A DNA stretch of 64,000 nt from Glandiceps talaboti. Lineage: Eukaryota; Hemichordata; Enteropneusta; Spengelidae. The stretch is taken from contig NC_135549.1 in assembly GCF_964340395.1 (NCBI RefSeq), positions 29,684,332-29,748,331 of the forward strand. The letters are read 5' to 3'. The notes below the pieces were generated by a model. The model saw only the letters and a program-made list of their open reading frames with translations, was not told the origin of the DNA and made no database searches. This document shows, piece by piece, positions 10,721 through 22,658 of the stretch. Both the position numbers and the translations under genes were made by a program. Position 1 is the first letter of the stretch, and every line of letters begins with the position of its first letter.

Positions 10721-12161
10721 TTTTTATGTATAGGTGTCATGTCCTACAATATTAGCAACAATAGTGAAAATGCTAGTGATGTTGGACAGTATATCAGGTT
10801 CAAGTTGATCATCGAATTCTATTACCAATTCGGCCCTCGATAAACTATCAGCTCAACTACTGTTACAAGTTGATATCAAAATGCCTATAATGATATAAAC
10901 TAGAATGTATTGACTAGTAATAATTTGAACCAAGTATAAAGTTTTGATTGTTGATTCTTTCCAGTCCCAGAAGTTGATTGCTTAACGTAAAGTTCAGTGG
11001 TTTTGCAGTGTAGGCCTTTGACTTCCTTGGCAAGACAAAAAATGAAGCCGATCTAAGTTTGTTGTCTATATATATGAAATGACAGTTACCTGTAAATGTT
11101 TCACACTTTTCGTTGTTAAGAAAGTTAAAAAGAAAGTGTATGAGTACATGATTTTTAATTGTATGAATGATTTAGATAAAGTCAAGAAAATTGTGTTATT
11201 GGTTACCAAGTTCAGCAATAAATGATAACTTTTGCTCAGATATGCACAACACACATGTACATGCAGATGCCGATGAAATGTCAAAATATAAAATATGGAA
11301 TGTGATCGAAATTATTCAGAAATTGGATTCTTTACTCATAAATTACACTTTCAGTTTCACAAATCTGGTGTTAGATCTGTCTTTTTCTTTTCCTTGTTTG
11401 ATTGGACTTTTTATTGTCTTTATCAAATGGACCATATATCAAATGTTTGAGTTGTTTGTTTATTAATATAGTGAAGTGAGAGAATGTAATGTATATTATA
11501 TTATCTGTGTAGTGACTAACCAGCCTTGGTCTTATCAACAATTTGTTGTTTACAATAAGGTATTCTCCGTCTTGTGGCAGAACTCACGAGACATGCAAAT
11601 ATGCCTAACAACGGTTGTCAAGGGGTAAAGCTATCAGCCTTGCCATGTTTGTTTACAACACATTTGTCTGAAAAAAATACTTCCTTTTGTGACCATCTAC
11701 AACCGCAAGTTACCATGGAAAACATTGACAAATTGAAAGTATCAAAGCTATAGAGCATATTATGAAAATTTGGTGTGTCAACAACAAGTTGTAAGAAAAA
11801 ATATTTCGCAGTGTCACACTGTCATTTCTGAATTGACTGTTATTTCTGGGAATACGTTGTCAGTGTCAAACTTGTGCAGCATACTAGATGGCTATATTTC
11901 AATCTTGAGAAATGGTAATTAATGCAAAATTGAGTAGTGTTTAGTATGCTATGCACATGAAGTGTCGCGTAGGAGCAAAACACATTACATGTACATGTAC
12001 ACCATAAGCCCTTATGTACTGTTGACATTTACATAGTTGACAAATACGGCCTCCGACAAAAGCTAAAAGTCTTACACATTTTTTACAGAACAAATGCCCC
12101 GTTTTGGTCTTAGAGTTCAGAATTGAACAGTTCTAAATTATCACGACAGGTTGGGGAATCA
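10721..12161. other. Intergenic, nothing recognised
   Basis: AT-rich DNA with scattered short ORFs that lack splice context or recognisable domains. No repeat structure seen beyond ACATGTACATGT palindromes. Confidence 0.5.
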
Positions 12162-12333
12162 TAGTCTAGTTCCTGACGACCCTATTCCGATATACACTAC
12201 GTTATCTTCATACATTACTACATGTAGTCTAGTTCCTGACAACTGTATTCTGCTTACGCTACGTTATCTTCATACATTACTAGTCTAGTTCCTGACGACC
12301 ATATTCTGATTTACACTACGTTATTTTCATACA
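12162..12333. repeat. Three copies of a ~60-bp tandem repeat
   Basis: AGTCTAGTTCCTGACGAC starts each copy (about 12162, 12226 and 12283) and each ends in a CTACGTTATCTTCATACAT block. The array leads directly into the CATA microsatellite. Confidence 0.85.
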
Positions 12334-12430
12334 TACATACATACATACATACATACATACACACATATATACATACACACATATATACATACATACATAC
12401 ATACATATACATACATACATACATACATAC
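12331..12430. repeat. (CATA)n microsatellite
   Basis: Tetranucleotide CATA run with a few ACACATAT interruptions, extending the 3' end of the preceding tandem repeat. Confidence 0.95.
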
Positions 12431-12742
12431 TCACAACAATTGAAACATCCCTAAAACATATATACATTGTACATTGTTCACAGCACAAAACAACACTGTA
12501 CTGCTATTTATTTGGTTTCATTACATTATTGGTATATTTTTTTCAAACTACAATTACAAACATTGGAATCATTACATGTACAATAACAAACATATTGAAA
12601 GGCAATTATTTCTTACAGGGTGAAGATCGTATAAATTATGAAATCAACATCAGAACTGAATAAAGATTACTGAAAAAAAACTGTCTGTGTGTTATATTAC
12701 TCCATGACAATGTAGACATCTTTACAAATTTACATTCACACA

Positions 12743-12743
<1 letters not shown>

Positions 12744-12786
<43 letters not shown>
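12744..12786. repeat. (GT)n microsatellite
   Basis: An uninterrupted GT run of about 20 dinucleotides. Confidence 0.95.
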
Positions 12787-12789
<3 letters not shown>

Positions 12790-12873
12790 TTGAATTGCAA
12801 TATAAAACTTTTAAGGAAATAACATCTAATTCAAAAACAGGCACAATGAAAATCTGACAAGATAAATTAACAT

Positions 12874-13459
12874 CTACAAAGACAATTGAATGGATTTGTC
12901 ACTGCAGTATGTGACACTCTTTGAAATATTGAGGTCATCTTTGACAGACAAGCCGAGTTCAGTCAATAAATCAAGTAACGGTTCAAAGTTTGTTGTATGT
13001 GGTATGCGACGTTTCGCTAGATTGGTACAGGCATTTGAAAACAGAGACTATGGCGTCCTGTTTCATCTCGGGTTGAATAGTTTCGCCGATGTCTTGTGTT
13101 GTGGCGCTCAACAGTTCTAGTTTGAAGGCTTCACGGTGGGCGGCAGTTTGCTCGTGCTCTTTGACGCTGACCAAACGAAGACGTCTGCATGGCGTCTTGT
13201 TCCACACATCTCTGTCATAGGGACACTTATCGTACTTCTGACATAGTCTACAATACATGCCCTCATTAGAAATGAAGTACAACCATGTCTTGCAACCATT
13301 TGCCTATTCTTCTTTGTAGGTAGTTGCTTGTCTCTTCCTCTTCATGGCTGGAGAATCAGCATCGGTGTGTCTTGACTTCTTCGAAATGTTGGCAGGATTT
13401 TCGTTTTCATCACCAGGCACCTTGCGTTTCGTTGTAGAAAAATAACGATCTAACGACAT
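12874..13459 (-). pseudogene. Broken zinc-finger N-terminus, ZNF862/hAT-transposase type
   Basis: Read on the minus strand from ATG 13459, the product begins MSLDRYFSTTKRK with a basic linker. It then has a short-spaced finger (GMYCRLCQKY, then NKTPCRRLRLVSVKEHEQT and AAHREA) of the TTF/BED-like type that precedes hAT-derived transposase domains in ZNF862-like proteins. A TAG interrupts the frame between the linker and the finger (about 13307). A +1 shift near 12985 is needed to reach a continuing segment with EPLLDLLTELG, which ends at 12874. No transposase catalytic region follows. The two lesions make this a dead fragment of a mobile or domesticated gene. Confidence 0.65.
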
Positions 13460-14700
13460 GACTGAATACTTTGAATGCTATACTTGAAAATATATTACTG
13501 GAGGAAGCTATGGGAATGTGTGTCACTTGTGTTGTCGATCACAAAATGGATTCAGACAGTTGAATTTTGGTCGCTTTTAAACCTTTTTCTTGCATATGAT
13601 TAATTTTGCTTTTAGGAAAACAAAGAAATCGGTAATGTATGATCAATCATTCATTAGAAACAATACTCATATGTAACATTTTACGTTTGTTGGTACATGT
13701 ACTACTGGGGGTACTCTTGGTTTTGATTTTTATCGTCCCATTGAAGATCTCCATACGGACATTTAACGTTACGTGTTGTAGAACTCATAGTCCTAATTCA
13801 TAAAATGAAATGACACGGTATCTCCAAATTTTAATTTGTAAATACATATATATAGTTGATTTATAAATCTAAATGATAAAATCAAAGTCAATGAAAAAAA
13901 AAATTCTCACCCGTTTTCAATGTTTTTAGCAGACGAGGATGAATTTAGCTGACGAATTACAGACTTAAAATTACATAATTGTTAAATAAACATGTAACTT
14001 GCGTTACAGTGTTACAGTGAGTGATCATGTCTACTTGTGTGTTGCTTTTCAGACAACGCGATGTAAAGCCTTATGAAAAGTTACATGTATGACATTGTAA
14101 CAAATTTTAGACGTTTGTTTAAAAATAGGCGACAATATAGCAATTTCACAGCCTGGCAAGCAATATTTCCTATCAAAATAAGGCCTGTGATCCCTTGAGT
14201 GGATCCATAAATCGCCGTCTGACATGTGACAGCTAGTTATGAAACCCCTGCCGGCGACTTACTCCCATATTCACATCATTTTTACAACCATACTTTTAAA
14301 GTTTGCTTAGCTTGATCTATCATATACTGTACATATGATGGCGTTGGGAACAATGGTGTTGCTAAGTGTTGGGGTCTCATGGGATCTTGTGAGATCTGCC
14401 TAGAGAAGGAAGGTGGTTTATTAAACATCAGTGAGTGAAAGATTACACTGTAATCAATAGAGAAACTAATCATGCTGCTAGTAGGTAGTTTTAACACAGC
14501 TTGAGACAGACTAAGAGATACAGTTGGTCGAAAATTGTTGTACTGGAAAGTGGTCTAAAACATCTAGTACCGGTTTGGATTGTGTTGGAACATACATGTA
14601 TATTTGTGTAAATATGATCGATTAATGTATTAGATATGCTGGTTGTTCTGGTTGGCAAACTGTAAGGAAGGTCTTAATATACAAATGTAGCGATGAAGTC
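13460..14700. other. Intergenic, nothing recognised
   Basis: Ordinary AT-rich DNA. Short ORFs have no domain or splice support. Confidence 0.5.
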
Positions 14701-14722
14701 TCTGTGTGTGTGTGTGTGTGTA

Positions 14723-14765
<43 letters not shown>

Positions 14766-14766
14766 A
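14701..14766. repeat. (GT)n-(CTGT)n compound microsatellite
   Basis: GT run followed by about ten TCTG units. The sequence just after it (CACCATTTCCAAAACAACGG) resembles a dispersed-repeat start, and a similar CTGT tract begins the 58.65-kb repeat. Confidence 0.9.
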
Positions 14767-14911
14767 TCACCATTTCCAAAACAACGGCTGCATCAATTCA
14801 AACGAAATTTCATAGACATGTTCTGTAGGGTAATGGCCAGAACTGATTAGGTTTTGATAATAATGTGATGAATATTAATGACCAATTTGAGTACGGTAAT
14901 TTATCGATCGA

Positions 14912-15149
14912 ACGAGTATAAAGTTGGCGTCAGATTCAGATTCAGATTCAGGTAGCGTTATCTTATGAACGTTATATTGAGTGTCATGTGGCCTCTGATC
15001 CGAAGACACCCAACGGACTCAAACCTGAAATAATACCGTTGAGACTACAGGGAAGGATTCTGCTTCACTGCCGTCGAGTGTATTCGGATCTGAGGCTATC
15101 TCAATATGACGCTACCTGAATTTGAATCTGACGCCAACTTTATACTCGT
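14912..15149. mobile_element. Hairpin MITE, 238 bp
   Basis: The left end ACGAGTATAAAGTTGGCGTC returns inverted at the right end. Similarity continues inward through CAGATTCA, GGTAGCG, ATATTGAG and CTCTGATCCGAA blocks, so nearly the whole element folds back. No coding potential and no convincing target duplication. Confidence 0.75.
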
Positions 15150-16747
15150 GCTCTACATAGCTCTACACTGAGAAAGACTCTGTTTTCAGGGGTTTCGTAC
15201 GTGCCACCCTTATTTTGTGTTTCCATTGGATCTGCACTCTGCATTGGCTGGACAAAAAAGAGAAAAAAGAAGACCGAGGCAGGGTATTTAACTTGATTCA
15301 AACTCACCAGAAAACAATTTTTTTCTTGGCCTTAAAATGGTTTACAATGAGCGCGGAGTTCACAAACAGGTGAAATATTTATCATGATCGTTTCAATTTC
15401 ATCAAATATGGACTTATCGTTTTCAAATTTCACACACTAATGTGCAGATGAATAAAGAGAAATCGTGTCTTTTTAGATTCTTGATTAGAAGTTTAGGAGG
15501 TATTATATTAACCTCAAACCGTCTCCTTTTTACCATGTTCTTTTCCGATTTCTCTCGATAACAAACTACCGCTGTTTGTTGCAAGGCTTGTACATTATCA
15601 TTTATCTAGCTCTGTATCTCAGGATATAAATACACTCTCACATATTTATCAAGTGTAATAATCTATAATTTATACCCAAATGTGTGTGGTCAAAATATGG
15701 AAAATAGACCAAGCCTCGCATAGCCTACGAAGAAAATTTTGTGACAATGTATCAATAATGGTGACCTATACATTGACCTCTATATAATTAGTGTACAGTG
15801 AGGGCGCGCCACTCATCAAAATCTTGAGTAGTGATTAAAGGAATGTGTAAACTCGTGGTGGGACGGACGGAAGTTCAACACGCACATGCCATATCCCAGG
15901 TATGTAGGGATCACGAAAGTCGAGTGAAGTCGAGGATGGCAACTTAGTTTTCCTTAGTCTTGCTGTTAGACGTTCGGGCTTTCTTTCGATGCTATAACTA
16001 TAAGCGAACGAAGTTCGCATGTGAGGGCTTGCCCGAACAGTCTAGCGAATGTCATTTTCAGACCGGACATTCCATTGAGATTACGATAAGCGGTGGGGTG
16101 GGCCATATATGCATATATATACTTTAATATATTCAATCTCTGCATGCAGGTGTTGACAAACACATTTATGTCATTACTATGTCTTATCAGTTTATGGTAA
16201 TTGTGTTTGATGAGTGTGTAGACGTTGTCATTCACACATTTTAGTTAACGCATTGGTGGTTATTTTTACAAGCCCCCCTAAGATGAATATGCATGAAAAT
16301 TTAGCTATTGTCCTCTGTTTGTGCTTGTCGCTAATACGGTTCTCTGATTGGCAGTTATTTATATCCTGATGACATTCGCTAGACCTCGGATGTTCCATCC
16401 TCGATAGCGTTGTTCGGCTGTGTGTCGTATTTTATCGGAAGAACATCCGAGGGCTAGCTGATAGACTAAGTTTTCCTGTGCTGAGAATAGGAGGCGTGGC
16501 GGGCATTTCAACAACATTTTTGACAACTAACTTTCATTGGGACTTGACAAATCACAGATATGGAGCTAAATTTCTTGCATAAATCATGAAATTCCTTACG
16601 GAGGGCATTCAGTTTAAATCTGGTTAAAGTTACTATAACATTAATTAGCAATTGCACCTGATATTGCTTACAAAGAAATATGAGACACTTAATAACTTAC
16701 AAATATAATCATAAAGCTTAAAACTTAGCTAAATCTTTAATGTGACA
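15150..16747. other. Intergenic with a dispersed inverted-repeat pair
   Basis: A 15-bp inverted pair, TCTAGCGAATGTCAT at about 16043 and its complement at about 16369, encloses 310 bp and may be a decayed MITE. A motif at about 16600 (GGAGGGCATTCAGTTTAAAT) matches the end of the dispersed repeat at 290 and 59.85 kb. Nothing else recognised. Confidence 0.45.
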
Positions 16748-17046
16748 CTAACATAGGCCAAACACTGACTTGAATTCTTTCGGATCTTCTATGGTAGTTG
16801 TTAGATATGGTATGGTGTTCCAGTCTGTTTGTGGGAAAAATATGAATTTGAAACAGTCTTTGTTGGCTGGTATAATTTGATAACAGTTGCTGTGTTGGTG
16901 TCGTGTGACTGACGCCAGATCGGCTGAAGGATATCATTCACCGGTAGGGATAGGAGGCCATGTCTAGCTTTGTGTAAAATACACAGTCTGAGACTTCTCC
17001 CCTTATACCTCCATGAGACTAAGTAAGTCGGACTCGATCTTGACAT
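16748..17046 (-). pseudogene. 5'-truncated LINE reverse-transcriptase C-terminus
   Basis: The minus strand reads YLVSWRYKGRSLRLCILHK, then ARHGLLSLPVNDILQPI, then RQSHDTNTATVIKLYQPTKT. This is the pattern of the post-RT C-terminal region of jockey/L2/RTE-type LINEs (LEERR..RL.MLYKI.HGL..IP..YLQP..R.SRHT). A frameshift near 16820 leads to FFPQTDWNTIPYL and a TAG at 16748, matching the usual FFPRT...WN.LP ending. No RT catalytic motif is present, so it is a dead 5'-truncated copy. Confidence 0.72.
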
Positions 17047-17655
17047 TGTGAATTTAAAGTGGGATCATGTCGACTTTCTGCCATGAAAGGGTTGTACATG
17101 TACTGAACCAAAGTTCCATGACGCCATTGACGGGACATACAATATTTAGGTACGCCGTACTGGCCTTCAAACAGGAGTACCTAAACTTCCGCTCCATGAT
17201 CAAGGACAAATTTATCGAAGGTCAAACTCACCTGTTAGTTTGGTGCTAACAAAGGAATCTGGAATAACTAGGTGTTGAAGGATCTATTTGACTCGAGCTC
17301 GACAACAGCTGCAAAGACAGCGTAACTTGCTGCAATGCTGGTCGACTCTACGCGTCATCACGATAAGTCTTATATTCCGATAGTATCTCGCGAGATTGAC
17401 CTTGCAGCTTTGAGGTCGCAGCGGGAATGCATGAGCGGTGAATGATGATGGATGTCAATCTATTTTGTTGAGCTATGAGGGGCTTACATATATGCCAGCA
17501 AAAACTCTTGGAAGGCTAATAATAAATATAATATGTTGACACCTTTGATGAATCCTAATTACACATGTCATGAACTCTATTATCAGGTCAACCCTCACTA
17601 TAAAGTTGTTACATCATGTAGTGCTTAGGGTACGAGGATATGTAATTTCTCAAGT
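17047..17655. other. Intergenic flank of the foldback block
   Basis: Moderately GC-richer DNA with no ORF that could be assigned. It ends at the 7-bp TACATCG bordering the foldback element. Confidence 0.5.
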
Positions 17656-17690
17656 TACATCGTATGGCGTTGAATGCCTGCCAATATTCG

Positions 17691-18010
17691 AAAATTCAAT
17701 ACTGCAATGACTATATGCAATACTGCAATGACTATATGCAATACTGCAATGACTATATGCGATATGACTACATGAGATGATTACATGCGATATGACTACA
17801 TGCGATGTGACTACATGAGATGACTACATGCGATATGACTACATGAGGTGACTACATGCGATGCGACTACATTAGATGACTACATGAGATGACTACATGC
17901 GATATGACTACATGAGATGACTACATGCGATATGACTACATGAGGTGACTACATGTGATGTGACTACATGAGATGACTACATGCGATATGACTACATGAG
18001 ATGACTACAT
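17691..18010. repeat. Minisatellite in the left arm of foldback copy A
   Basis: Three CAATACTGCAATGACTATATG units are followed by about 18 alternating units of 13 bp (GACTACATGAGAT or its GGT variant) and 15 bp (GACTACATGCGATAT/GT). The reverse complement of the same array fills 20230-20690. Confidence 0.9.
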
Positions 18011-18573
18011 GCTATACTGCGATGCGAGATGATGACATGATATGCGGCGATTTTGTAATGACGTTATGCCATTCGTAGATTATTCAATATGCATAAGGGG
18101 TAGACCATTCGATATCCTGGGGGGCTTTGAAGATTGGTGGAGATTCATTATTTTTTTCCCACCTGCTTGCCTGAGAATTATTTTTTTCTCCTTCGCCTAT
18201 GCTGGCAACTTTTTTTTCTTTGCTTTTCTGAGATATCCGTATTTTTTTTACGTCAATGTTGAACACCTACATTTGTTGCCACAATTTTCTGTTTGGTTTT
18301 GGCACACGGTAATAGAGAGAGTAAAAAGATGTTCTATGACACACATATTATATTTAGAAAACTACATATTTCATACATGTTTGATTTTCAATTAAATAAA
18401 CATCGTTGACAGTTTTTATGCCATGGTATGGTGACACACTGAAAATACAAATCGGAAACTTGATTGGTGAGCTCAAACATTCAGATAGACCAGTCAGTTT
18501 CTCAAGCTTGGGGGATGGGGGGTGTCAGTGTTTTTTTTCCATTGGGCCGACAAAAAGTCACTGACCCCCCTGA

Positions 18574-19330
18574 ATAAAGTTTCATAGCATCTGACAGTAA
18601 GTTGTAGAGGGAAGAGCTTTGAGACTGGGATATGTCCACCTCTTGTGTGTTATTGTGTGTGTGAATGGGGGGGGGGGTTTCTAGGGTTCTACAAAACGGC
18701 CTGGAGGATTTTTACTTCTAAAGGCAATGTTTAGGCTATTCACAGACACTTTCAGACAATAATTTACAAATTTTACAAGACAGCTCTAACATGTAAAAAG
18801 CAACTCTGTGAGGTTGAAACATTTTTGAAATAAAGTTTCATAGCATCTTGACAGTAAGAGTTGGAGGAAAGAACTTTGATTTGAGACTGGAACATGTCTA
18901 CCTCTTACGGGGGGGGGGGTTCTTGGGGCCCCCCCCTAGAAGCCCTGGAGGTTTTTTACTTCTAAAGGCAATGTTTAGGCTATTCACAGACACTTTCAGA
19001 CAATAATTTACAAGCTTTACAAGGCAGCTCTAACATGTAAAAAGCAACTACATAAGGTTGAAACATGTTTGAAATAAAGTTCCATAGCATCTCGACAGTA
19101 AGAGGTGGAGGGAAGAACTTTGATTTGAGGCTTGGACATGTCTACGGTTTTTTTTACCAATTTTGGTGAATCTTATTGTTGGTTTAACGAATGAGTGGCC
19201 TCTGGGGTGATGGAGCGCAAGGGGTCCCCCCCCCGCCAGATCTGCAGTTTTTTGTTTCTATTTAGGCAATTTTTAGGTTATGCATAGCCTCTGAGATATA
19301 TATTGCCAAGCATCGAAAAGCTAAAGTAAA
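18574..19330. repeat. Three ~250-bp tandem units inside foldback copy A
   Basis: Each unit starts AATAAAGTTTCATAGCATCT, passes GACAGTAAG, a G run, and AGGCTATTCACAGACACTTT, and ends AACATGTAAAAAGCAACT. The last unit is degenerate. The same array is present in copy B (about 37665-38420). Confidence 0.85.
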
Positions 19331-20229
19331 TATAACTTTTTACCTAAGTTTTCCATGTTATAAAAGTGGGCCTGTAACATTGGTATAGGGGCATTGATAT
19401 TGCATGTATAGTAAAGTTACTGATGTGTTAGAGCACTTTAGGAGGTCATACCTAGTGTACAATAGAAACTTGAATTTGAGTTGTGGTGTCGATACATGTA
19501 GTGTCTGAAATAGGAAGTATAGCATCCCTTTTGACAAATTCATACTGAAGAGACTAGAACAATTTAGATTAAGTTCTTCTATAAACTATCCAATAGTATG
19601 AAGGTTACCATTACAAAACCTTCAAGTTCACTTTTGCCCCAAAGTGTAAGATAAGTGAAGCACTGATTGTGAAACAGCCAAACACTTACATGGCATGTTC
19701 TGTAACTAGTGTGGTAGCTAGGTAATACATGTATTATATGTATAATGTTATGTATAGTTATTTATGAACCCTTACATGAAGTAATATTTAAACCATTTAC
19801 GAAAGAAACAGAGAAAAGAACAAATATATATATATGTACCACATGCTAACGAAACTGACTGGTACCTGACATGTGTTTGAAACTGTTTGTCATGATTTGA
19901 CAAGTGTCCTGGTTGGAGAGGTACGAGCAAGTTGAACAGTATACTCGAACCTGTGCATCATTTCCCTGCCAAGACATTTTTTTTCTAGCAGTAGTGGTCC
20001 GTCTTTTTTTCCATCACCCTCTCATATCCGGATTTTTTTCAAGCAAATCCATTTGGCATCTTTTTTTCCCCGAAATCTTCCAAGCCCCCCCCCCCCCCGA
20101 TATCAAATGGTCCACCTCTTACCACGTGCAACGGTGCAACATGCTGAGGAGTACTCCCTAGCCTGTTTCATATCAATACTCGTATTATACGTATTGAATA
20201 ATCTACGAATGGCATAACGTCATTACAAA

Positions 20230-20690
20230 ATCGCCGCATATCATGTCATCATCTCGCATCGCAGTATTGCATATAGTCATCTCATGTAGTCATGTCGCAT
20301 GTAGTCATCTCATGTAGTCATATCGCATGTAGTCATCTCATGTAGTCATATCGCATGTAGTCATCTCATGTAGTCACATCGCATGTAGTCATATCGCATG
20401 TAGTCACCTCATGTAGTCATATCGCATGTAGTCATCTCATGTAGTCATATCGCATGTAGTCACCTCATGTAGTCATATCGCATGTAGTCATCTCATGTAG
20501 TCATATCGCATGTAGTCATCTCATGTAGTCACATCGCATGTAGTCATATCGCATGTAGTCACCTCATGTAGTCATATCGCATATAGTCATCTCATGTAGT
20601 CATATCGCATATAGCCATTGCAGTATTGCATATAGTCATTGCAGTATTGCATAAAGTCATTGCAGTATTGCAGTATTGTATTTTCGAATA
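20230..20690. repeat. Minisatellite in the right arm of foldback copy A
   Basis: An inverted version of the left-arm array (ATCTCATGTAGTC / ATATCGCATGTAGTC units), longer than the left arm, followed by CAGTATTGCATATAGTCATTG units. The unequal arm lengths fit expansion by unequal exchange. Confidence 0.9.
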
Positions 20691-20712
20691 TTGGCAGGCA
20701 TTCTACGCTATA

Positions 20713-22280
20713 GTACGTGTACGTTACAGAATGACTGGTACAGTGATGTCAATGAATGTCTTCAACATTTGTGCAGAAGTCACCAAAATATTAATGTAAG
20801 AATCTCTAGTTAATCGATTCATTTTTTCTTGTTCAGCACATATTCAAGTCTTTATTCAGACGTGAGGTATATTTGTTTACTTGATAAATGTAGTAAGAAC
20901 AGTTTGAATTCTAAAGGTACTAGCATTAATATTCCATTTTATGTTAGCTCAGAAGAAAAAACAATTATACATTTGCATGTACCAAAATAAAATGACACTG
21001 CCAAACATGGTTTGTACTTTTGACTTCCTTTATCAGGACGTATCTGGACTTTATATGCGTATAAAGATACTTCTGTGTGTCCCACTTGGATGTAGCACAG
21101 GGGCGGGTCAGTGTCTCAATGAAATTATATTTTCATTTACCAAAGCAATCAGTTCACGTGACACGTTTGATTGACAGTTGTCATTGGTATATATTGTTGG
21201 ATTGATAGTTATATGTTTACTCGAGTGTGCTATCTTCATAAAAATCGTCTTAAACACTTCTAAATTAAATCCTCCTCACACAAAGAAAGAAGCGACCAAA
21301 AATTTGACTGCTCATATCGGATTCAATTACGACTGTCTTATGAAGCTTTCAACAGTTAATAAACTAGTTGTCTTGCCATTTCTTGCCCTAATATGTGGAT
21401 AATGTTGTTCCACCTATTTTAGACAGAGAGTATATCTGGCCTGAATTACATTTCCGCGCAAATGCAAACCGAGGGAACGAACAGCACTTAGGGAAGGGGT
21501 GGGGGCTGATGAGAAAATATTTTGTACAAATTGTTTCCCAGTTCCCTCTTCCCTTCAAGCTCACAAAAAAACGTTGTCGCTGATTTTCATTTGTGCAGTT
21601 ATATGGCATACTTCCCGCATTCTGGAGATGTGCAAATGTATGATACACTAGTATAAAATAACAGTGGTAATCGACTTCAGTGTTCATACATAATAAGAGA
21701 TTTCTTTATAAGTGTGGGATTTGCAAGGAGAGGTTGGATCGTAATCTATATTTGGAGATACTTAGCCAACCCTATTCAATTGTGGTTTGGCGCAGGAACA
21801 GCATACCTTGATCACCCATGGGGAGTATTCTGGAATAGGGCTCAATCATTTGGTAACCTTGCCAAAATAAACCACAGGCTAGCATTGAAAGGGTTCTGGA
21901 AAATTCATTAAACGGAATAATTTTTAACCGACACAATATGCACATTATGCAAGTTTTTCGATTTGCCAATCCCCTCTCAGCGCAACGGAGGATGTTTTTA
22001 GACATGGTATTTTTACAAGTGTGTAAGTAATGTTTATGATAGTCCATATATGCTTTTCAAGTTACATTTTAAAGTTCCACAGATGCCGGATCGGAGAACT
22101 AGAAAGTTTACAAACCTGATGCCAGTAAATTTAATGTTTTTAAACACTGTGCCGTTCACAGATGTACATGTATAACAACGTATAGTGCTCTTTGTTGTAG
22201 TATTTTGAATATTGACTTTAATTTATCAAATTTAATTTTCCAGATTGTCCACCTGACAATATTGATTTTATATATTTGCC
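20713..22280. other. DNA between foldback copy A and the LINE, nothing recognised
   Basis: AT-rich. Overlapping ORFs at 21388-21687 and 21772-22047 have no domain or splice support and lie on both strands. Confidence 0.45.
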
Positions 22281-22658
22281 TCATAATGTATTTTAGATAT
22301 AGTATTTTATTTGCCACAAACTCAAAATCATATCAACATAACAAGAGAGAAAGTACAAAAGACAGTGGAATAAATATTACAATTAAACTGATGGATGAAT
22401 ACAGAGTTTATGGCTGGACCACAGAAATAGTTTGAAACAAACTAGTCAAGTTTGTGGCCCATACTACAATTGATTAAACAAATAAAATAATCAAAGCAAA
22501 AACAAAAACAAATTTGAAATTAAAACAAAAACATACAAAACACAAACAAAACAAAACGCGTTCTCATCAAAAAAAAAAATATAACAACTGGCATTAAATG
22601 CAATGTAAGGTAGAAAAAGCTGAATTAATTTTGTAACAAATACTGTTTTAACTGAGAT

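Larger units (their letters stand above)
17663..20712. mobile_element. Foldback-type transposon, copy A (complete, non-autonomous)
   Basis: Both ends carry the same inverted terminus: TATGGCGTTGAATGCC at 17663 and the complement of TATAGCGTAGAATGCC ending at 20712, followed inward by CTGCCAATATTCGAAAAT. Each arm then has 21-bp CAATACTGCAATGACTATATG units, a long alternating GACTACATGAGAT / GACTACATGCGATAT minisatellite, an about 80-bp near-perfect inner block (GCGGCGATTTTGTAATGACG), and a GACCATTCGATATC...GGGGGG block. The arms are about 450-650 bp. The middle is non-coding with three ~250-bp tandem units. Long inverted repeats built of short tandem repeats are the defining feature of foldback elements (Drosophila FB, Galileo, sea-urchin TU). 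No transposase is visible. Confidence 0.85.

Noticed and set aside
17691-18010. CRISPR-like array of alternating units
   Set aside because: The alternating units are variants of one repeat, and the array is mirrored as a transposon arm.
18042-18395. A 117-codon ORF at the inner edge of foldback copy A (and 37134-37492 in copy B)
   Set aside because: Driven by T runs; copy B breaks it into two frames, and it shows no domain or coding pattern.
17656-20719. A simple target duplication flanking foldback copy A alone
   Set aside because: TACATCG on the left does not match GTACGTG on the right in any small offset.
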